Below, piece after piece: positions 54,804 to 61,818 of a stretch of 64,000 nucleotides of DNA. Numbering within the stretch: position 1 is the stretch's first letter; every line of letters begins with the position of its first letter. Both the position numbers and the translations under genes were made by a program. Source of the stretch: JACKBC01 sp041391125 (GTDB taxonomy: Bacteria > Chloroflexota > Anaerolineae > Caldilineales > Caldilineaceae); contig JAWKON010000018.1 of the NCBI GenBank assembly GCA_041391125.1, forward strand, positions 62,001 through 126,000, read 5' to 3'. The notes beneath the pieces were generated by a model. That model made no database searches. It saw only the letters and a list, made by a program, of their open reading frames with translations, and was not told the DNA's origin.

Positions 54804-56846
54804 ATGAAGCCTATTCGTGTCAATCGTCCTGCGTCTGCGCGCCGCCATACTGTGAGCAGGCGCCAATTTCTGGTTGGTTCGTCGCTTTCTATGTTGAGTG
54901 TAGCCATTGCCGCTTGTGCGGGCGCGCCAGCCGCTGCCCCCGCCGCGGATGCGCCGGCAGCGGAACAAAGCGCGCCGCCGGCGGCCGAACCGGCCGTGGC
55001 CGGTCAAAAGTACAATGAGGCCCCCATGCTGGCCGAGCAGGTGCGCGCCGGCGCCCTGCCGCCGGTGGATGAGCGGCTGCCCGTTGCGCCCATTGTGGTT
55101 GAACCGCTGGACAGCATTGGCCAATATGGCGGTGAGTGGTTTGGCGGCACCATTGAGACCAACGGCAACTTCTGGATCCGCAACGGCGGCTATCAGCAGT
55201 TGCTGCGCTGGACGCCAGAGTGGGACGGCATCATCCCCAATCTGGCTGAATCGTATGAGGCCAATGATGACGCCACCGAGTTCACCTTCCACCTGCGCCC
55301 CGGCGTGCGCTATTCCGATGGTGAACTCCTCATGGCCGATGATATCATGTTCTGGTATGAAGATGTCCTCATGAACGAGGAGTTGACGCCCTCCATTCCC
55401 ACCTGGCTGCGCAACGGCGACGATCCGGTCATCGTTGAAAAGCTGGATGATCACACGGTCAAGTTCACCTTTAGCGGACCCCAAGGCCTCTTCATTAAGA
55501 CGGCGACGCAGACCCAATTTGATGTTTTTGCCCACTACCCGCGCCACTATCTGGAACAGTTTCACCCCAACTACAACGATAATGTCGAAGCGGACGCCAA
55601 GGCGGCCGGCTTTGACACCTGGCTCGACTACTTTGGGGCCAAATCGACCATTCACCAAAACGCCGAGTTGCCCAACCTGCGCCCCTGGCTGATGGAGACC
55701 GGCATCGGTGAATCGAGCACCGGACGCATCAGCGCCACGCGCAACCCCTATTTCCACAAGGTGGATAGCGCAGGCAACCAACTGCCCTATATGGACCGCT
55801 ATATTGTAGATATTGTGGCCGATAATCAGGTGCTGGTGCTCAAAGCGCTCAATGGTGAATTGGATTATCAGGAGCGCTTTATTTCCGACCCCAGCAATAA
55901 AGCGGTCTTCTTTGATAATCGCGAGCAGGGCGGTTTTGATTTTTATGAACTCTATCCCACCACGGTTAACGAGTTCATCATTCAGTTCAACATGAACTGC
56001 ACCGACGAAAATCTGCGCGAGATCTTCCAAAACAAGGATTTCCGCATCGGCATGTCCTACGCCATCAACCGCCAGGAGATCATCGACCTCGTTCACGTCG
56101 GTCAGGGGCAAGCTTGGCAGGCCTCGCCGCGCCCCGAGTCGCGCTATCACCACGAGCGGCTGGCCACCCAATACACCGAATATAACCCCGACCTGGCCAA
56201 CGAGCACCTGGACAAAGCGGGCTATACCGAACGCGATGCCGATGGCTTCCGTTTGGGGCCGGACGGCAAGCGCATCTCCTTTATTATGGAGCTGGACCAG
56301 GGGCGCACCACCTATATCGACGCCATGGCGCTGATCAAGCCGGCGTGGGAGGCCGTGGGCGTTGAATGCACCGTGCGCACCATGGAACGCTCGCTGTGGG
56401 AAGAGCGCTGCCGCGGTCGCAGCCTCGAGTTCCACGTTTCTGGTCATCGTTTTGGCGGCGGCAGCGGTGACGCCGTGGTGCTCGACGCCCGCTACTGGCT
56501 GCCTATGAATACCGGCAATTCCATGTTCGCCAAAGCATGGGCTTTCTGGTACAACGATCCCAATGATGAATTGGCTGAGGAGCCGCCGGAAAATATTAAA
56601 AAGGCTATGGAGATTTACACGTCTATCGGCCTCACCGGCGACGACGAGGAGCAATTTAACCGCATGATGCAAGTGCTCGATATTGCCGCCGATGAATTCT
56701 ACGCCATCGGCACCGTCCTCGAACCAAATGCTTTTGGCATCGTCACCAATCGCATGCGGAACGTCCCCAAAGTCCTGCCAAACTCGTGGATCTACCCCAC
56801 ACCCGGCCCGTACAACCCCGAGCAGTTCTGGGTTGCCGAAGCCTAA
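54804..56846 (+). CDS. ABC transporter substrate-binding protein, family 5 (peptide/oligosaccharide), Tat/lipoprotein signal
   Basis: 680 residues. The leader has a twin-arginine-like motif (SRRQFLVGSS) and a lipobox (VAIAAC), then a low-complexity Ala/Pro linker. The SBP_bac_5 body reads NLAESYEANDDATEFTFHLR, GVRYSDGELLMADDIMFWYE, DFRIGMSYAINRQEIIDLVH and YIDAMALIKPAWEAVGVECT. Some members of this family bind oligosaccharides instead of peptides, and the two glycosidase genes downstream favour that. The ATG at 54804 follows TAGGAGGAAT. It is longer than the usual ~550 residues because of an insertion before the C-terminal lobe. No permease or ATPase genes are nearby. Confidence 0.88.
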   Translation: MKPIRVNRPASARRHTVSRRQFLVGSSLSMLSVAIAACAGAPAAAPAADAPAAEQSAPPAAEPAVAGQKYNEAPMLAEQVRAGALPPVDERLPVAPIVVEPLDSIGQYGGEWFGGTIETNGNFWIRNGGYQQLLRWTPEWDGIIPNLAESYEANDDATEFTFHLRPGVRYSDGELLMADDIMFWYEDVLMNEELTPSIPTWLRNGDDPVIVEKLDDHTVKFTFSGPQGLFIKTATQTQFDVFAHYPRHYLEQFHPNYNDNVEADAKAAGFDTWLDYFGAKSTIHQNAELPNLRPWLMETGIGESSTGRISATRNPYFHKVDSAGNQLPYMDRYIVDIVADNQVLVLKALNGELDYQERFISDPSNKAVFFDNREQGGFDFYELYPTTVNEFIIQFNMNCTDENLREIFQNKDFRIGMSYAINRQEIIDLVHVGQGQAWQASPRPESRYHHERLATQYTEYNPDLANEHLDKAGYTERDADGFRLGPDGKRISFIMELDQGRTTYIDAMALIKPAWEAVGVECTVRTMERSLWEERCRGRSLEFHVSGHRFGGGSGDAVVLDARYWLPMNTGNSMFAKAWAFWYNDPNDELAEEPPENIKKAMEIYTSIGLTGDDEEQFNRMMQVLDIAADEFYAIGTVLEPNAFGIVTNRMRNVPKVLPNSWIYPTPGPYNPEQFWVAEA

Positions 56847-56853
56847 AAACCCT

Positions 56854-56939
56854 GGGCCTCTCTTTCCCCTTGACGCACAAAGTGCGTCTTTCCCCCTCCT
56901 CTCCACATGTGGAGAGGAGGGGCCGAGGAGGAGAGGCCC
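56854..56939. repeat. three-way-junction repeat (CCTCTCCTCCCCC family, copy B)
   Basis: Outer stem GGGCCTCTC (56854-56862) with GAGAGGCCC (56931-56939). Inner hairpins are GACGCAC-AAA-GTGCGTC (56872-56888) and the palindrome CCTCCTCTCCAC/GTGGAGAGGAGG (56895-56920). It separates the lipoprotein gene from the glycosidase gene. Confidence 0.8.
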
Positions 56940-56964
56940 TCCCACCCACCACCACAAAATCACC

Positions 56965-59058
56965 ATGACCTCAACCAACCCCTCTCCCTGGTTTGACCGG
57001 CCCATGCGCTGGGCGCAATTGACGCTGGTCGAGAATGATCCGCTCCAATATGACGTTCACTTTTGGCTCGATTATTTTAAGCGCATCAAAGCCGATGGCG
57101 CCTGTTTGAGCGCCGGCGGCTGCACGGCGTACTATCCCACGGAAATCCCCTTGCACCATCGCACGCCCTGGCTGGGCGATGGCGATCCGCTGGGCGAGCT
57201 GATCCAGGGCTGCCGTGAGTTGGATATGGTCGTCATCGTGCGCACCGACCCGCACGCCATGCGCCAGGATGCATTTGATGCGCATCCCGAGTGGGCCGCT
57301 GTTGATGCGGAGGGCAACCCGCGCCGCCATTGGGCCATGCCCGAACTGTGGGTGACCTGTGCGCATTGGGACCCTATAACTTCGACTTTATGAGCGCAGT
57401 CCACCGCGAAATTATGGACGCGCTATCAGGTGGAAGGCATCTTTAGCAACCGCTGGACCGGCCACGGCATCTGCCATTGCGAATCGTGTCGGCGCAATTT
57501 CCACGATGCCCACGGCATGGCTCTGCGTGGCTGATCCCAGCGACCCGGCCTATCGCAATTGGTACATGTGGCGGCAGGAACGGCTTTTTGCGCTGTGGGA
57601 CCATTGGGATGCGCTCATACGCGGCATCAACCCGGCGGCGCGCTTTATTGCCAACAGCGGCGGCGGCGCTCTCAGCACGCTCAGCATGAAAAGCATTGGC
57701 CAGCGCGCCGATATTCTCTTTGCCGACCGGCAGGCGCGGCACGGCACCATGTCCATTTGGTCCAACGGCAAAAATGGCAAAGAGTATCGCGCCACCCTGG
57801 GCCATAAACCGATTGGCGGCATCTTTAGCGTGGGCGTGGAGGAACAATATCGCTGGAAAGATTCGGTGCAGAAGCGCGCCGGAGATCAAGCTGTGGATTG
57901 CCGATGGGCTGGCCAATGGGCTGCGCCCCTGGTTCACCAAATTTGGCGGCGTACTCTACGACAACCGCTGGCTCCAACCGGTGGCCGAGGCGTACAGCTG
58001 GCAGGCCCAGCATGAACGCTATTTGCGCAACACGCGTCCCGTTGCGCGTGGCATTGGTCTATTCGCAGCGGACGGCAGCCTTTTATGGCGGTCAACGAGC
58101 GGGCCAAAGTGGAGGATCACACGCTGGGCTGGTATCAGGCGCTGATCGAGCGCATCCCGTTTGAGATGGTGCATGATGAACTGCTCGACGCTGCGCATGT
58201 CGATCAATTCAAGACGTTGATTCTGCCCAATATCGCCGCCCTTTCGGATGCGCAATGCCAACAGCTGCGCGATTTTATGGGCCGCGGCGGCAGCCTCATC
58301 GCCACCTTTGAAACTTCGCGCTACGATGAATGGGGCCACCCGCGGGCGAATCTGGGGCTGGCCGATCTCTTTGGGGTGGATGCGGCGGAAGCGGTGGAAG
58401 GCCCATGCCAAAATTCCTATCTGCGCCTGGAGCAAAATGCCGATGGCAGCCGCCATCCGCTGGTCGACGGTTTTGGCGACACGGAGCGCATTATCAACGG
58501 CGTCAAGCGGCTGCCGGTGCGCGCCAATATGGCCTTCCCCAATCCGCCGCTGACGCTCATTCCCTCCTATCCCGACCTGCCCATGGAAGAAGTTTATCCG
58601 CGGGTCGAGCAGACCGACGATGCCCAGGTTTATCTGCGCGAAATTGGTGATGGCCGCGTCGTCTATTTCCCGTGGGATATTGACCGCACATTCTGGGAGG
58701 TGCTCTGCATTGATCACGGGCGGCTGCTGGCCAACGCCGTCGATTGGGCCACAAATGAGCCGCGCCCCGTCACCGTGAACGGCCCCGGCGTGCTCGACGT
58801 GACGGTGTGGGAACAGGCCGGGGCAATGACGGTCCATCTGGTCAATTTGACCAACGCCATGATGATGAAAGGCCCTGTTCGCGAGCTGACGCCGGTGGGC
58901 GCAGCAGGTGCGTACAAATTCCGGCGGGAAAGACGGTGCAGCGGGTGCAGTTGTTGCGCAAGGGAGAGGATGTGCAGTGGCAGGTTGGGGATGGATGGCT
59001 ACAGGTGACGGTGGCGTCAATTTTGGATCACGAGGTCGTGGCGGTGGATTGGGTGTAG
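56965..59058 (+). pseudogene. GHL6/GH42-like glycoside hydrolase (several frameshifts)
   Basis: A barrel enzyme of about 690 residues with a C-terminal trimerisation-like domain. Start: MRWAQLTLVENDPLQYDVHF, DGACLSAGGCTAYYPTEIPL, PHAMRQDAFDAHPEWAAVDA. After shifts near 57370 and 57418 come FSNRWTGHGICHCESCRRNF and WMWRQERLFALW-type sequence, then KEYRATLGHKPIGGIFSVGV. The second domain (TLILPNIAALSDAQCQQLRD, RGGSLIATFETSRYDEWGHP) resembles the glutamine-amidotransferase-like domain of beta-galactosidases. The end is DHEVVAVDWV. The Cys-x2-Cys motif HCESCRRNF is common in the 'hypothetical glycosyl hydrolase 6' family. The substrate is unknown. The neighbour is a true GH42. Confidence 0.75.
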
Positions 59059-59144
59059 TGGATTTATTGATATTTCGTATGGGGTTGGCCCCCACCACTC
59101 CAGGTCCGCATGAGCATATTCCATTGTGGTTTCATTGAGATCGG

Positions 59145-59421
59145 CTAGAAAAAAGAGGATCTGATGCCGCTTGTTCCATGAGCTGCACATTTTTGCATCA
59201 TCGTCATATATGGTGAAAATAAATCGGCATTGTTTGTTTCACCAGTCGCAGGAACGTCAATACGCACAATGCGGCTATGCTCGTGGATTTTCGCAATCGC
59301 ATCGCTCACGCGCCAACGCCTCTTCCTCATCGGCCCCGGAGACCACTATGTCGGGCATTAATACCGGAAGCGCCAGGTAGCCGTTGGAGGGCTGATTGGT
59401 CAATAAGATGTCATATTGCAT
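59145..59421 (-). CDS. HicB-like protein (one frameshift)
   Basis: A protein of ~91 residues. The start MQYDILLTNQPSNGYLALPV and LMPDIVVSGADEEEALARV resemble the partial-RNase-H fold of HicB antitoxin-like proteins (xGYxAxxPxLPxxxxxGxTxEEAxxx). A base missing near 59315 moves the frame to SDAIAKIHEHSRIVRIDVPA. No HicA toxin gene lies beside it, so it is a solitary member and may not be an antitoxin. AGGGTGA precedes the ATG. It runs opposite to both flanking glycosidase genes. Confidence 0.6.
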
Positions 59422-59526
59422 AATATTCACCCTACGGAATGAACTACTCATCACTTTCGACAGTATGCAGAGTGTAGCACTGCAAAAGGCCCATGTCAAC
59501 AGAGGTTGATATATATCTGTTGGGCA

Positions 59527-59573
59527 CATATGCCATCGCTGCCATCGACAAGCTCAGGCAGCGATGGCATATG
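59527..59573. repeat. perfect 17-bp palindrome with TCGACAAGCTCA loop
   Basis: CATATGCCATCGCTGCC (59527-59543) pairs perfectly with GGCAGCGATGGCATATG (59557-59573). The stem sequence is unrelated to the other members, yet the loop ATCGACAAGCTCA is the family core. It lies 38 bases before the GH42 gene. Confidence 0.85.
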
Positions 59574-59610
59574 CCTATAGCCGCCTAAATCCAGAAAGGA
59601 ACTGAACTCG

Positions 59611-61699
59611 ATGACTTTTCCCACCTTGCCCGCCTTCCCCTATGGCGCGGTCTATTTTCGCAAATCCAACCCGCCGCAGGCCGACTGGGCGCGCGACTAT
59701 GGCGTAGCCGCCGAGGACGGCATGAACATATTCCGACACTGGTTTCTCTGGTCGGCCATTGAGATTGCACCGGGCGTTTTGATTGGAGCGACTACGACCG
59801 TCAACTGGACTAGCCGCGGCCAACGGTATTATGACCATTATCGCCGAATTTAGCATGGCGGCGCCCGAATGGGCCTTTCGCCGCTACGCCCACGCCCGCT
59901 ATGAAACGCGCGAAGGACGCCCGGTGGAAAGCCACATGAGCGGCAGCTGCGTGACGGGCGGCTTCCCCGGCCTCTGCCTGGATAATGATGATTATAAAGC
60001 GCTGGTGGCCAATTTTCTGACTGAATTGGTCAACCGCTACAAGGATCATCCCGGCATGGGCGGCTACGACATTTGGAACGAATCCAACTATCGCCCGGAT
60101 GTTTGCTATTGCGACGGCACCGCGCAGAAGTTTCGCGCCTGGCTGCAACAGAAATATGGCGATCTGCGCACGTTGGGCGCGGCCTGGCATCGGCACAGCT
60201 TTGCCGAATGGGAAGACATTACGCCGCCGCGCCACCTGGGGCCCTATCCGCACGTGCTGGATTGGCTGGATTTTCGCATTGACAACGCTTATGAATTGAT
60301 GCGTTGGAAGGCCGCCTGATCCGCAGCCTGGATGATAAGAATGCCGTCACCGCCCACGGCGTGGTCGGTGCGCTGACCCGCGCCGCACCCGGCGGCGCTG
60401 ACGATTGGCGCCGCCGCCGAGGTGGAAATTTATGGCTATACTTGGGGCTCATCGCGCCACGGGGATGAGCCGTGGAAGCAGTTTCACGCCGTGGATTTGG
60501 TGCGGGCGGCCTCCCGCGGCAAGCCCTTTTGGCACGCCGAAACGTACGCCGGCCCGCTGTGGATGCAGCCGCAGGTCATCGGCCGGCCGCGCGACGATGG
60601 GCGCATTGCGTCGCCGGAGGACATTCGCTATTGGGACTTGTCCAGCTTCATGCTGGGCGCCAGCGGCATGTTGTATCTGCGCTGGCGGCCGCTGCTGGAT
60701 GGGCCGCTCTTTGGCGCGTTTGGCGGCTATGGCATGGATGGCTCGCGCACGCCGCGCTCGGAGATGGTGAGCAAGGTGGGGAAATGGGCCACGGATCCGG
60801 CGCAGGCCGATTTGTGGAAATCGCGGCCGATCCAGGGCGAGGTGGGTATTGTCTATGCGCCGGAGAGCCAATTTTTTATTTACGCCCAGCAGGGTTCCAC
60901 CGATTTTTACGCCCAATCCATGCAGGGTGCGTATCAGGGTTTTTTCGCCAACAACATCCAGGCCGATTGGGTGCACATTGATGATATTGACCAATATGAC
61001 TTTCTGTATCTACCCATCCCGGTCATGTTGACCGAAGTCAACGCGGCCAAATTGCGCGATTGGGTGGCGGCTGGCGGCGCGCTGGTGGCCGAGGGCTGCC
61101 CGGCCTATTGGGGAGATCGCGGCCATGTGGGGCCGATTCAGCCCAACTTGGGGCTGGATGCGCTCTTTGGCTGCCGCGAAAGTTATGTGGAATTTACGCC
61201 CGATATTTTGGGCGACCTGCAATTTAATATGAGCGGCATCCCCACTTGGGGCGGCATCTTTTTGCAGGCGTATGAACCGACCACGGGAACGCCGGTGGGC
61301 TGGTATGCCGATGGCCAGGTGGCGGCGGTGGACAACCAGTTTGGCCAGGGGCGGACGCGGCTGCTGGGCACTATGGTGGGGGCGGGCTACGCGGCGCATC
61401 CACAAGAGGGCGCGTCGCCTTTATTCGCCAGCTTGCTCACTTTTGCGGGCAAAGAGCAGCACCTCACCAGCAGTGACCCGCAGGTCAAGGCGCGGCTGCA
61501 CACCGGCGATGGCGGAACCTATTTATGGGTGGCCAACCCGACGCGGCAAGCGCGGCCAGTGCATATTGGGCTGGGCCGCGCTTGGGGTAATTTACAAGTG
61601 AATGAAACGCTGTGGGGCGCGCAAGCCACGGGGGCAGATGGCGTCATCCGGCTCACGGCGCCGGCGCGCGACGTGTCGGTGATTCGATTGCGTATGTAG
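59611..61699 (+). CDS. beta-galactosidase, GH42 family (frameshifts in the first third)
   Basis: About 690 residues. The N-terminal barrel starts FPYGAVYFRKSNPPQADWAR and EDGMNIFRHWFLWSAIE; indels near 59780 and 59805 separate it from AAANGIMTIIAEFSMAAPEW. GYDIWNESNYRPDVCYCD carries the Asn-Glu acid/base, with zinc-binding-type cysteines after it. Two further indels (60315 and 60400) precede EIYGYTWGSSRHGDEPW and the nucleophile region KPFWHAETYAGP. The trimerisation domain follows (YLPIPVMLTEVNAAKLRDWV, GGALVAEGCPAYWGDRGHVG) and then a small beta domain. It hydrolyses terminal beta-galactosides; cytosolic, no signal peptide. GAAAGGAAC lies before the ATG. Confidence 0.86.
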
Positions 61700-61757
61700 G
61701 ACAAGTTTCCCAACTTGTCCAATAGGCAAACTGGACAAGTTGGGAAACTTGTCCTAC
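61696..61757. repeat. perfect 25-bp palindrome with self-complementary arms
   Basis: Arms 61696-61720 and 61733-61757 are perfect complements. Each arm alone folds as GGACAAGTT-TCCC-AACTTGTCC or its mate with loop GGGA, so the DNA can form one long hairpin or an outer GTA/TAC stem with two hairpins. It begins inside the last codons of the GH42 gene. Confidence 0.85.
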
Positions 61758-61818
61758 GGGACGCCGTATGTCAGCCAACCCACTTGCAAATTTTGAAATT
61801 CGATGTAAAATAGCCGTC

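Noticed and set aside
54684..57005. A 773-codon open frame on the minus strand opposite the family 5 binding-protein gene
   Set aside because: It is a shadow caused by codon bias of the plus-strand gene; it has no recognisable domain and the sense protein is complete with signal peptide and ribosome site.
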